The translations under genes and the position numbers were made by a program. A stretch of DNA of 64,000 bases from Actinomycetota bacterium (GTDB lineage: Bacteria > Actinomycetota > Thermoleophilia > Solirubrobacterales > 70-9): contig VAYN01000018.1 of NCBI GenBank assembly GCA_005885405.1, forward strand, positions 87,596-151,595, given 5' to 3'. Each line of letters begins with the position of its first letter. Position 1 is the stretch's first letter. Of this stretch, positions 28,812 through 36,631 are shown one piece after another. The notes below the pieces were generated by a model, which worked only from the letters and a program-made list of their open reading frames with translations, was not told where the DNA came from and did no database searches.

Positions 28812-31097
28812 TCAGTCGCCGCCGGCGGAGAGGCCGCCGTTGGCGTTGTCCGGCACCGCGTACTTCGAGGGCCGCACCGGCACGCTCGGGTTCTCGATCT
28901 GACCGAGGCGGTTGACCAGCCGCTGCCACTGGTCCGGTTTCAGCAGGGCGGCGAATTTGGCTTCGGCATCGCCCGCGGTGGCGTGGTAGCCGACATGGAC
29001 GTGGTCGTAGTGGTCGGCCATCGCGAAGCTGGTTTCTCCCGGCAGGTCCTCGAGCGAGATCACCTGGTGCGGGTGCATCGTCCCCTGTAGGCGCAGGACG
29101 GCGTGGATCAGGTCGTCGGTCTCGGTACCGGGGCCCTGGTTGCCGGTCACCGGGGCGCCGTTGATGACGGCGATGTCGACCGCGTCGCCGCTGCTGTGCT
29201 CGGAGACGTTGCCGGAGGTGGTGAGGAGGCCGTGCCCGCACTGCAGCGAGGTGATCGTCAGTTCGAAGCCATTGGTGCTGAGGTACTCCAGCATCGCCAG
29301 GATGCGGCGGTCGATGCGGCCGCCGCCGATGTCTTCGCGGCCGCAGCTGTAGATCTCCAGACCCTTGTCGGCGAGGACGCGTTTCTGCAGCGCCTCCTTG
29401 GAGAGCAGGAGGACGCCGGCGCCGCTCAGTTTCGCGAATGGGCTCTTGCCTTTGGCGCGGTAGATCGCCGTCGCCTCGAGCAGCTTCCAGCCGTCGAGGA
29501 TCGGCTTCGGGTCGATCCGCGGAGCGCCTTTGCCGGCCGGCCGGATCGAGAAGTTGATGTGTGAGTCGATGCCGTCGTCGCCCTCGGCGACGCGGGCGAG
29601 GACGGTGCCGGCGATCACCTTCGAGCCGACCTTGAGCGAGCCCTTACCGCTGGCGGCGACCGCGGCTTCGACCGCGTCGCCAGCGGTCTCGCGCTCGCTG
29701 CCGGTGCGGCCAGGAAGGGCGCGCAAGCGTGGCCGCAGGTTCTCGCTTTCGACCGGGACCCGCTTCTCCTCGCCGGTCGGCATCACGACCAGGCGGCGGT
29801 TGCGGACGAGGTGGCCGAGCTCGGCGTAGGTGTAGCGGTTGCCGTAGGTGTCTTCGAGGACGACGAAGTTGCCGAGCCGGTCAGAGTGGCCGAGCTTGCG
29901 GATCACCCCGTCGTTGACGGCGACGACCGGTGCCCCCTCGTCGCTGAAGATGTTGATCCCACGCGGGGTGGGGGAGGAGGAGATGACTTCGGCGGCGTTG
30001 CCGTATTCGGGGCTCTCGCCCTTCTTCAGCGCCGCCCGGGCGGCGACGTCGTCGGCGTAGCGGGCATCGGCGGCAATCGGGAAGTGAGCGCCCTCGGTGA
30101 GGCCGGTCAGCGAGCCGACGAGGTCGGAGGGGAGGCGGCCGTAGGCGCGGGCGTAGAGGAGCACCTCCTGCACGTACCAGTCGGCGTGGTTGTAGGCGAA
30201 GATCGCCTGGTAGAGGTCGTCGTTGCCGCCGGCCAGCTTCAGGTAGTGGGCGGCGGCGCAGATCGCGTCGACGGGGTTGTAGGGATCTTTCTTGCCGTCG
30301 CCGTTGGCGTCGAGGCCGAACGCTTCCCAGCTCGAGGGCAGGAACTGCATCCAGCCGACCGCCCCGGCGCTGGAGACGTTGGTGTTGGTGCCGAAGGCGG
30401 TCTCGATTTTGTTGATCGAGGCAAGCACCTCCCAGGGGATCCCGTATTCGGTGCCGCAAGCCTGGTAGATCGGCAGCAGGAAGGGGGGGATTTCGAAGCT
30501 GTCGATGACGAAGTTGGGGACGCCGATCGGAGCCGGCCCGAAGGGGGCGATCGTCGTCGTCGGATTGGCGATCGTCGGGGCGCCGCCTTCGTCGTAGGGC
30601 GAGCCGCCGTCGGGGCCCTTCGGAGCCGGCTGGTCGCCGCCGCCGTTGGCGCTTGGGGCGGTGACGGCGCCGGTGCTGCTGTTGCCGCCGCCGAGATTGT
30701 CGTTGCGGGCAACGCCACCCTTGCTGCCGCTGCCGCCGCCGTCGATCTCAGATCCTTCCTCGACGCCGCCCTTGCCGGGGGCGGGGGCGGGTGACGGAGC
30801 GGGAGCGGGCGCCGGGATCGGCATCGCTTCTTCGCTCGTCGGAGCTGGGGCGGAGGGGGCCTCGCTGGTGTCCTCGGGCGATTCGCAGTCCGGGTCTTCT
30901 TCGTCGACGAGGGCATCGCCGTCGTCGTCGACGCCATTGGCGCAAGCGGGAGCCTGCAAGGAGGGAACGGCAGTGGTGGTCGTCGGGTCGACGGCATCGC
31001 TTTCGGAGAGCGGCTCGGCGCCCGCGAGGGTCGTGCCCAGCGCGCTCACCACCAGCAAGCTGGCGATGGCGAGTAGAAGTGCGAACTTGGTTCTCAT
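28812..31097 (-). CDS. Three-module secreted cell-wall hydrolase (SLT + M23-like + M15-like)
   Basis: 761 aa. The track start (31178) is too early; I use ATG 31097, which leads into a signal peptide (FALLLAIASLLVVSALGTTLAG). Then: a Cys-bounded Asp-rich loop GVDDDGDALVDEEDPDC that looks calcium-binding; a Pro/Ala and Gly/Ser linker (about 65-190); a lytic-transglycosylase domain with catalytic Glu context SINKIETAFGTNTNVSSAGAVGWMQFLPSSW; an M23/LytM-like fold (VVAVNDGVIRKLGH, GNFVVLEDTYGNRYTYAEL) whose metal-binding His motifs look degraded; and a C-terminal M15/VanY-like domain with SEHSSGDAVDIAV and DHYDHVHVGY. It probably remodels peptidoglycan outside the cell. Confidence 0.85.
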   Translation of the reverse strand: MRTKFALLLAIASLLVVSALGTTLAGAEPLSESDAVDPTTTTAVPSLQAPACANGVDDDGDALVDEEDPDCESPEDTSEAPSAPAPTSEEAMPIPAPAPAPSPAPAPGKGGVEEGSEIDGGGSGSKGGVARNDNLGGGNSSTGAVTAPSANGGGDQPAPKGPDGGSPYDEGGAPTIANPTTTIAPFGPAPIGVPNFVIDSFEIPPFLLPIYQACGTEYGIPWEVLASINKIETAFGTNTNVSSAGAVGWMQFLPSSWEAFGLDANGDGKKDPYNPVDAICAAAHYLKLAGGNDDLYQAIFAYNHADWYVQEVLLYARAYGRLPSDLVGSLTGLTEGAHFPIAADARYADDVAARAALKKGESPEYGNAAEVISSSPTPRGINIFSDEGAPVVAVNDGVIRKLGHSDRLGNFVVLEDTYGNRYTYAELGHLVRNRRLVVMPTGEEKRVPVESENLRPRLRALPGRTGSERETAGDAVEAAVAASGKGSLKVGSKVIAGTVLARVAEGDDGIDSHINFSIRPAGKGAPRIDPKPILDGWKLLEATAIYRAKGKSPFAKLSGAGVLLLSKEALQKRVLADKGLEIYSCGREDIGGGRIDRRILAMLEYLSTNGFELTITSLQCGHGLLTTSGNVSEHSSGDAVDIAVINGAPVTGNQGPGTETDDLIHAVLRLQGTMHPHQVISLEDLPGETSFAMADHYDHVHVGYHATAGDAEAKFAALLKPDQWQRLVNRLGQIENPSVPVRPSKYAVPDNANGGLSAGGD

Positions 31098-31279
31098 CCC
31101 TAAGCGTCCCTGCCCACGCTCGGATTCCCCTCCCTGGGCAAGTGGCTGGAAGCTACCCACTAGTACGACCGTCCGCAACGCAAAGCGGCGCCCCCAACAA
31201 GTCCTTAATCAATGGCTGCAACATCCCTGGATCGGGAGATTTCCAGCCGAGCCGGATGTGCTCGTTAAGCTGCTGTGAC
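31098..31279. promoter_or_regulatory. Divergent intergenic region with structured leader of the wall hydrolase
   Basis: 182 bp without a gene. On the minus strand the leader contains a GCCCA...TGGGC stem around GGGAGGGGAATCCGAGCG and a TAGCTT -10-like box. On the plus strand TAAGCT (31266-31271) lies 8 nt before the TTG of the next gene. A riboswitch is conceivable but not demonstrated. Confidence 0.35.
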
Positions 31280-31612
31280 TTGACCGTTGAGGACTACGAG
31301 CAAGACGGGCTGCGAGCGCGGGCGGAGCAGGCGCTGGGCGAGCTGGCGCAAGCGCTGGTTGACAACCCGACGTTGCACGACGCGTTTACGGCCGCCTTGG
31401 GTGCGAGGGAGAAGGCCCTGGAGGCCCAGCAGGCGGCGATGAGCGCCCTCAACCTGCCCTCGGCGACCGACGTCGAACGGCTGGAGCGACGCTTGCGCTC
31501 CTTTTCCCAGCGCTTAGAGGACGTCGAGGAGGCGATCGACGACCTCAGCCGCGACCTCGGGGCGATGCGCCGCGAGAACGCTAAAAAAGCGACGAAAAAA
31601 GCGAAAGCCTAA
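31280..31612 (+). CDS. Small coiled-coil protein with Lys/Ala-rich tail
   Basis: 110 aa from TTG 31280 (TVEDYEQDGLRAR). TAAGCT 8 nt upstream supports a leaderless start here rather than at the track's 30791. The N-terminal half is helical (EQALGELAQALVDNPTLHDAFTAALGAREKALEAQQAAMSALNLPS). The second half is a heptad coiled coil (DVERLERRLRSFSQRLEDVEEAIDDLSRDL). The tail is KKATKKAKA. This layout recalls phasin/PhaF-like or nucleoid-binding proteins, but no defining motif is seen. It converges on the phosphorylase gene. Confidence 0.65.
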   Translation: MTVEDYEQDGLRARAEQALGELAQALVDNPTLHDAFTAALGAREKALEAQQAAMSALNLPSATDVERLERRLRSFSQRLEDVEEAIDDLSRDLGAMRRENAKKATKKAKA

Positions 31613-31614
31613 CC

Positions 31615-31631
31615 CTCAACCTGAGGTTGAG
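31615..31631. terminator. 17-bp palindrome between convergent genes
   Basis: CTCAACCT-G-AGGTTGAG is a perfect palindrome covering the 3 bp between two convergent stops and the last bases of the minus gene. It is probably a transcription end, though operator use cannot be excluded. Confidence 0.45.
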
Positions 31632-32248
31632 AATAGGGTGGCGACAGTGGACCCGGTCCGTTTCGCCGCCTCCGCCAACTCCTCGTCCGGCAACTGCCCG
31701 GCGCCGCTCTTCTCGAAGACGATCAGAACGGCCGCGGCTGCGACTCCATGCTCTGCGGCACTCGCGAGCAACCCCGCGGTCTGCATGTCCGCCCCCTCGG
31801 CGAGGACGGAGGGCATGTCCCGCTCGGGCCGGTAAAGGGTGTCGAGGCTGACAACCGGTCCTCGGTGCGCGCCAGGCAACACAGCGGTAAGAGTCTCGGT
31901 CAGGTCGCGCTCCGGTCGCTGCCCGTTGGCCTCGGCTACGATGAGCAGGTCGCCGAGCTCCAGGTCACCGAGAGAAGCGCAGGTTCCGACTCGGATCGCT
32001 CGCCGTACCCCCAGCTCGGCGAGGTCGGCGACGACGACCGCGGCGCTCGGACCGCCCATCCCGGTCGCCTGGATCGTCAGTTCGTCCCCGGTCGCGGTCA
32101 CCCCCGTGTAGCCCCAGAGGCCGCGGGCGTGGTTGCTCATCTTTGGTTGCTCGAGCAACTCCTGCGCCAGCATCAGCGCCCTGCCGGGGTCGCCGACGAG
32201 GATCGCGTCGGCGGCGATTGGGGCGGTCGGTCTGAGGCGGGCCGGCAT
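31616..32248 (-). CDS. Purine/uridine phosphorylase family protein
   Basis: 210 aa from ATG 32248; the track start at 32323 adds an unlike leader. The PNP/UDP family is indicated by ADAILVGDPGRALMLAQELL, WGYTGVTATGDELTIQATGMGGPSAAVVVADLAELGVRRAIRVGTCASL and, near the C-terminus, the Glu loop GADMQTAGLL (family: E-M/E-x-xG). Members split nucleosides with phosphate. It is shorter than typical members (about 235-250 aa), mainly at the N-terminus. It is divergent from amt, so nucleoside nitrogen salvage would fit, but this is inference. Confidence 0.8.
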   Translation of the reverse strand: MPARLRPTAPIAADAILVGDPGRALMLAQELLEQPKMSNHARGLWGYTGVTATGDELTIQATGMGGPSAAVVVADLAELGVRRAIRVGTCASLGDLELGDLLIVAEANGQRPERDLTETLTAVLPGAHRGPVVSLDTLYRPERDMPSVLAEGADMQTAGLLASAAEHGVAAAAVLIVFEKSGAGQLPDEELAEAAKRTGSTVATLFSTSG

Positions 32249-32424
32249 CTTCGCCGCCGAATCTAGCCGCCCAGGCACGGCTCCGACATCGGGGAGAAAC
32301 GGGGGCCGCCGAATTTGCTCCACCCGTCCAAAGACCCCCGGCCACCCCCTTCATAGCTTGGGAGCCGAGTAAATCCCAACGCGACCGGCGGGGCTGTGAA
32401 CCGCGCCGGGCTAGGAGGAATGGA
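32249..32424. promoter_or_regulatory. Intergenic region upstream of amt
   Basis: 176 bp without a gene between the divergent phosphorylase and amt genes. Just before amt is AGGAGGAATGGA, a strong Shine-Dalgarno sequence. I see no clear palindromic operator and cannot place promoter boxes reliably. Confidence 0.35.
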
Positions 32425-33897
32425 ATGAAAAGGAGGTTGATGATCGCCGCTCCGGTAGCCGCGATCGCCTCGCTGGTATTGCCAGGTGCCGCCTTCGGCG
32501 CCGAAGCGCCGGCGGTCCTGGAAACCCCGGAGGCCAGCATCAATGCGATGTGGGTGATCGTCGCCGCCTGCTTGGTGATGTTCATGCAGGCCGGGTTCCT
32601 GCTCTTGGAGGTCGGGTTCTCCCGGGCCAAGAACGCGGGTGCAGGCGTGGCCAAGGTATTGGTGAACTTCTCGATCGCCTCGCTCTGTTACTGGGCGTGC
32701 GGCTTCGCGCTGGCGTTCGGTGGGCTCGGTGAGATCGCCGGGACGCACGGGTTCTTCCTCGACGTCGGCTCTTCGGTCGAAGAAGCCGGGGCGAGCATCC
32801 CCTTCGTCGAAACGTATTCGATCAGTCCCGCCGCGTTCATGTTCTTCCAGTTCGTCTTCTGCGCGGTCTCCCTGGCGATCGTCTGGGGCGCGACCCTGGA
32901 GCGGATCAAGTTCGGCGCCTACGTGATCTACGCGATCATCTTCAGCGCGGTTCTGTACCCGATCCTCAGCCACTGGATCTTCGGCGGTGGCTGGCTGCAG
33001 GTGAACGTCGGGATGCAGGACTTCGCTGGCTCCACGGTGGTCCACCTGATCGGCGCGACCGGGGCCTTCGCGGCGCTGCTGTTGCTCGGCCCGCGGATCG
33101 GCAAGTACACGAAAGACGGCAAACCGCGGGCGATCCCGGGGCACTCGATGCCGCTGGTCGGCCTCGGCGTGCTGATCCTCTGGCTCGGCTGGTTTGGGTT
33201 CAACCCGGGCTCGACGCTCGGCGCGATCGGCGGTCGCTTCGCTGAAGTCGTCGTCGTCACCAACCTGGCCGCCGCCGCTGGCGTAGTCGCCGCGGTCGCG
33301 ATCATGTTCCTGAAGACGAAAACGATCGACATCGGCATGGCCGGCAACGGCGCGATCGCCGGTCTCGTTGCGATCACCGCGCCCTCCGGCTACGTCGAGT
33401 ATTGGGCCGCTCCGATCATCGGCGCGATCGCCGGCGTGGTCGTCGTCTACGGCGTCCTCGCGATTGAGAAGCTGATCGACGACCCAGTCGGTGCCCTTTC
33501 GGCCCACGGCCTCGCCGGTATCTGGGGCACGCTCTCGTGCGGCATCTTCACCTCGCCGCGCCTAGCGGAACTGAACGAAGTCGGCGATCCGGGCCTCTGG
33601 TACAGCGGCTCGTTCCACCAGCTCGGCGCTCAGGCGCTGGGTGTCGGCGTCGCCTTCGTCTGTGTGTTCGTCGTCTCCTACGCGATCTTCTTCCTGATCA
33701 AGAAGACGATCGGGTTGCGGGTGACGGCGGAGGAAGAGGATGCGGGGCTCGACATCTCAGAGCACGGGATGTACGGGTACCCGGAGCAGTTCATCCCCCA
33801 GCCCGAGTACTCCACGGGTGCGCAGCTCGGCGGTACCTCGACGGCCCCAGCGGCCGCGAGACCGGCGGTCAGCACCCCGATGACCAGCGAGTCCTAG
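32425..33897 (+). CDS. amt: Ammonium transporter (Amt/MEP family)
   Basis: 490 aa with a cleavable signal-like N-terminus (APVAAIASLVLPGAAFGA) and 11 TM helices. The pore signatures FMQAGFLLLEVGFSRAKNAG, DFAGSTVVHLIGATGAFAALLLLGPRIGKY and SAHGLAGIWGTLSCGIF contain the twin-His and Phe gate neighbourhood. It imports ammonium at low external concentration. The C-terminal tail (GLDISEHGMYGYPEQFI) contains the conserved cytoplasmic stretch that docks P-II, and a Ser/Ala/Thr-rich extension follows. GGAGG lies 6 bases before the ATG. glnK follows 13 bp later. Confidence 0.96.
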   Translation: MKRRLMIAAPVAAIASLVLPGAAFGAEAPAVLETPEASINAMWVIVAACLVMFMQAGFLLLEVGFSRAKNAGAGVAKVLVNFSIASLCYWACGFALAFGGLGEIAGTHGFFLDVGSSVEEAGASIPFVETYSISPAAFMFFQFVFCAVSLAIVWGATLERIKFGAYVIYAIIFSAVLYPILSHWIFGGGWLQVNVGMQDFAGSTVVHLIGATGAFAALLLLGPRIGKYTKDGKPRAIPGHSMPLVGLGVLILWLGWFGFNPGSTLGAIGGRFAEVVVVTNLAAAAGVVAAVAIMFLKTKTIDIGMAGNGAIAGLVAITAPSGYVEYWAAPIIGAIAGVVVVYGVLAIEKLIDDPVGALSAHGLAGIWGTLSCGIFTSPRLAELNEVGDPGLWYSGSFHQLGAQALGVGVAFVCVFVVSYAIFFLIKKTIGLRVTAEEEDAGLDISEHGMYGYPEQFIPQPEYSTGAQLGGTSTAPAAARPAVSTPMTSES

Positions 33898-33910
33898 GAG
33901 GCATGAGCGC

Positions 33911-34279
33911 ATGAAAAAGATAGAGGCGTACATCCGCCACGAGGCGTTCGAGCCGATCCGGACCGAGTTGCTCGACAAGGGGTTCCCATCCCTGTCGATC
34001 ATCGAGGCCAAGGGCTCGGGCCGTCAGAAAGGCATCGTCGAGCGGTACCGCGGCTCGACGCTGACCGTCAACGTCCGTCCGAAGATCAAGCTCGAGGTGG
34101 TGATCGAGGACAAAGACAAGGACATCGTCGTCGAGGTCATCCTCAGGCACGCTCGCACGGGCGAGGTCGGCGACGGCAAGATCTTCGTGCTGCCGGTGGA
34201 GGAGGCGATTCGCATCCGCACCGGGGAGGACGGCCAGTCCGTTCTTCAACTGCACGAGGAGTCGGAGATCCCCACCTAA
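33911..34279 (+). CDS. glnK: Nitrogen regulatory protein P-II
   Basis: 122 aa. The P-II fold is clear: MKKIEAYIRHEAFEPIRTEL, the B-loop TGEVGDGKIFVLPVEEAIRIRTGE, and the T-loop base GRQKGIVERYRG. The T-loop tyrosine modified by uridylylation (Tyr51 in E. coli GlnB) is replaced: the segment reads YRGSTLTVN instead of YRGAEYMV. It should still bind ATP/ADP and 2-oxoglutarate and gate the adjacent Amt, but cannot be modified at that position. No glnD is nearby. The gene ends in a strong terminator, so amt-glnK is a two-gene operon. Confidence 0.95.
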   Translation: MKKIEAYIRHEAFEPIRTELLDKGFPSLSIIEAKGSGRQKGIVERYRGSTLTVNVRPKIKLEVVIEDKDKDIVVEVILRHARTGEVGDGKIFVLPVEEAIRIRTGEDGQSVLQLHEESEIPT

Positions 34280-34308
34280 CTCCGACGTTCCCCCAGAACA
34301 AGAGCCAG

Positions 34309-34332
34309 CGGGGCGGCCTCCGGGCCGCCCCG
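34309..34332 (+). terminator. Terminator of the amt-glnK operon
   Basis: Perfect 10-bp stem CGGGGCGGCC/GGCCGCCCCG with a TCCG loop, followed by TTTGT. Confidence 0.75.
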
Positions 34333-34345
34333 TTTGTCTATTGAG

Positions 34346-34448
34346 GGACGGAGGGGATACCCCTCGCCAAAGACCGTCGCGCAGCTAATCGGACTTGTGC
34401 TGCCGACGTGACTTCTTGAGCCTTTGTCGAGGGGTATCCCCTCCGTCC
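34346..34448. repeat. 103-bp inverted-repeat element between glnK and the MerR-cyclase gene
   Basis: Two 27-bp arms (34346-34372 and 34422-34448) match in inverted orientation in 26 of 27 positions, separated by 49 bp. Each arm also contains its own 15-bp palindrome: GAGGGG-ATA-CCCCTC on the left and GAGGGG-TAT-CCCCTC on the right. It is therefore either a pair of operators or a short mobile palindromic element. It lies 48 bp before the MerR-cyclase gene. Confidence 0.75.
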
Positions 34449-34495
34449 TGCGAGCCGGGGCAGCTCTCCGCTTTTAAGAGAGTTAGCCTCGCCCT

Positions 34496-35683
34496 ATGCC
34501 CGATCAGCGGATTTCCCTTGGTGAGGCTGCCCGGCGGTCGGGGGTGCCGGCGAGCACGCTTAAACGGTGGGCCGAAGAGAAGGTCGTGCCGGTGCGGAAA
34601 GGGCGCTGGACCGCGGCGGCGGCGGCGCAGGCTCGGGTGGTGTCGCGGATGCGGGAGCGGGGGTACTCGCTGGAGGACCTGAAGAGCGCCGGCAAGGAGG
34701 GGCGGCTCGCCTTCGGCTTCACCGAGGAGCTCTTCTCCGGCTCACAGGAGACCTACTCGATCGAGGAGGCGGCGGAAGAGACGGGCCTCGAGCCGGAGCT
34801 GGTCGAGCGGATCCTTGTGATTCTCGGGACGCCGCTTGGGCAGCGCGAGCTGAACAAGGACGACCTGGCGGCGCTGCGCCACTGCGCCCGCGTCCTCGCC
34901 GCCGGCTTTCCGCTCGTCGCCTTCCTCCAGCTGGTGCGCGTGTACGCGCAGTCGATGCGGCGGATCGCCGACGCCGAGGTGCGCCTCTTCCACCTCTACG
35001 TCCACGAGCCGATGATCCGCGACGCGATCCCCGAGCTGGAAATGGCCGAGGAGATGGGGGAGCTCGCCGCCGACATCCTGCCGCTGGCGGCGCCGCTGAC
35101 CGAATACCTGCACGAGCGCTACCTGCGCTTCTTCGTCGAACAGGACGTGGTCGGCCACATGGAGGCCGGCGCGTCGATGGACACCGCCGAAATCGCCCTC
35201 GGCCACGTCAACGTCACCCTCTGCTTCATCGACCTCACCGGCTTCACCCGCTACACCGAGGAGGAGGGGGACATCGAGGCGCTCGACGTGGTCGAGAACT
35301 TCGTCGCCACGGTCGAAGCGACGATGCCGCGGGAGGCGACGATCGTGAAGACGATCGGCGACGAGGTGATGGTCGTCTCGCCGGACCCGACCTCCTTGAC
35401 CGAATGGGCGGTCGAGTTCCTCGCCCGCTTCCCGCAGCGCCCGCAGCCGCGGGTCGGGATCCACTACGGCGATGCCGTCTACCGCGACGGCGACTACTTC
35501 GGCAGCCAGGTCAACCTCGTCCACCGGGTCGTCAACCGGGCTCTGGCCGGGGAGGTGCTTGTCACCGACGCGGTCTGCGGTGCAATCGCCGCCAGCGAAC
35601 GCCTCGAGTTCGAGCCGATCGGCGAGGTCAGCCTCAAGGGATTCCCGACCCCGACCGCGCTCTTCGTCGTCCGCGGAGCATGA
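34496..35683 (+). CDS. MerR-type HTH / class III adenylate cyclase fusion
   Basis: 395 aa. Residues 5-70 are a MerR-like winged helix (ISLGEAARRSGVPASTLKRWAEEKVVPVRKG). Residues about 85-130 hold a second HTH-like segment (YSIEEAAEETGLEPELVERIL). A helical region resembling regulatory domains of actinobacterial cyclases follows. From about 230 there is a class III cyclase domain: FIDLTGFTRYTEE (metal Asp), KTIGDEVMVVS (adenine Lys, second Asp), and the transition-state Asn/Arg in FGSQVNLVHRVVNRA. The catalytic residues look intact, so it should make cAMP. TAGCCT lies 6 nt before the ATG. The stop overlaps the tilS start (ATGA). A protein that could both bind DNA and make a second messenger is unusual. 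Confidence 0.88.
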   Translation: MPDQRISLGEAARRSGVPASTLKRWAEEKVVPVRKGRWTAAAAAQARVVSRMRERGYSLEDLKSAGKEGRLAFGFTEELFSGSQETYSIEEAAEETGLEPELVERILVILGTPLGQRELNKDDLAALRHCARVLAAGFPLVAFLQLVRVYAQSMRRIADAEVRLFHLYVHEPMIRDAIPELEMAEEMGELAADILPLAAPLTEYLHERYLRFFVEQDVVGHMEAGASMDTAEIALGHVNVTLCFIDLTGFTRYTEEEGDIEALDVVENFVATVEATMPREATIVKTIGDEVMVVSPDPTSLTEWAVEFLARFPQRPQPRVGIHYGDAVYRDGDYFGSQVNLVHRVVNRALAGEVLVTDAVCGAIAASERLEFEPIGEVSLKGFPTPTALFVVRGA

Positions 35684-36606
35684 GCGCGGCCGAGCTCTTG
35701 GCGCGGGTCGAGGCGGGTGGCCTCCTCTCCGGGCCGGAGCCGGTCCTGGTGATGCTCTCCGGCGGCCGCGACTCGGTCTGCCTGCTCGACCTGGCGGTGC
35801 GGGCGCGGGGTGCGGAGGCGGTGGGCGCCCTGCACGTGAACTACGGACTGCGGGAGGAGGCGGACGGGGACGAGGCGCACTGCGCGCGGCTGTGCGAAGA
35901 GCTCGGGGTGGCGCTGAAGATCGTGCGCGCAGTGCGGAGGGAGGACGCCGGCAACCTCCAGGCTTGGGCGCGCGAGCAACGCTACGCGGCGGCCGCTCGC
36001 CTGGCGGAGGAGCGCGACGCCGTGACCGCCAGCGGCCACACCGCCGACGACCAGGTCGAGACGATCCTCTACCGGCTCGCTTCGTCTCCGAGTCGGCGGG
36101 CGCTGCTGGGGATGCGGCCGCGCGAGGGCCGCCTGGTGCGGCCGCTGCTCGGCACTACCCGCGCCGAGACCACCGCCTACTGCGAGGAGCGTGGGCTGGC
36201 CTGGCGCGACGACGCCTCCAACGAGGAGAGTGATTACAAGCGCACCCTCGTCCGCCGCGACCTCGTCCCGCAGCTCGAGCAGGTCCATCCCGCCGCGAAG
36301 GAGAACGTGCTGCGGACGGCGGCGCTGCTGCGCGAGGAGGCCGAGCTGCTCGACTCGCTTGTCGACGCCGAGCTGGCGGCGGGGGAGGGGACGATCTCCC
36401 AGCAGCGCTTCGGCGATCTCCATCCGGCGCTGCGCCGCCTCGTCCTCCAGCGTCTCGCCGACGAGGCCGCCGGCCGCCCGGTCGCCGGCGCTGCCCGCTT
36501 CGCCGAGCAGGTCGCCGGCCTCAGTCGCGGCGGCGCAACCCTCGACCTCGGCGGCGGCGTCCGCGCCGTCCTCGAGAAGGGTGTCCTTCGCGCGGAGCGC
36601 CCGTAG
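35680..36606 (+). CDS. tilS: tRNA(Ile)-lysidine synthase
   Basis: 308 aa, the short form without the C-terminal domains of E. coli TilS. The PP-loop is VLVMLSGGRDSVCLLDLA. LHVNYGLREEADGDEAHCARLCEELG and the signature TASGHTADDQVETILYRLA follow. It converts C34 to lysidine in tRNA-Ile(CAU), using ATP and lysine. It starts at ATG 35680, overlapping the cyclase stop (ATGA); the track's longer frame is a shadow. hpt follows, as in Bacillus. Confidence 0.94.
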   Translation: MSAAELLARVEAGGLLSGPEPVLVMLSGGRDSVCLLDLAVRARGAEAVGALHVNYGLREEADGDEAHCARLCEELGVALKIVRAVRREDAGNLQAWAREQRYAAAARLAEERDAVTASGHTADDQVETILYRLASSPSRRALLGMRPREGRLVRPLLGTTRAETTAYCEERGLAWRDDASNEESDYKRTLVRRDLVPQLEQVHPAAKENVLRTAALLREEAELLDSLVDAELAAGEGTISQQRFGDLHPALRRLVLQRLADEAAGRPVAGAARFAEQVAGLSRGGATLDLGGGVRAVLEKGVLRAERP

Positions 36607-36618
36607 TCGCTCTATATC

Positions 36619-36624
36619 TAGACT
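36619..36624 (+). promoter_or_regulatory. -10 box of leaderless hpt
   Basis: TAGACT followed by 7 nt and then the GTG of hpt, with no Shine-Dalgarno sequence. It shows hpt has its own promoter despite lying 25 bp after tilS. Confidence 0.5.
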
Positions 36625-36631
36625 GCGCGCC

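Noticed and set aside
31098-31178. N-terminal extension of the wall hydrolase (start at 31178)
   Set aside because: The extra 27 residues precede the signal peptide and lack family character; ATG 31097 leads directly into the signal peptide.
31615-31631. SoxR/MerR operator at CTCAACCTGAGGTTGAG
   Set aside because: It resembles a SoxR-type box, but lies between two convergent gene ends where no promoter is expected; treated as a transcription end.
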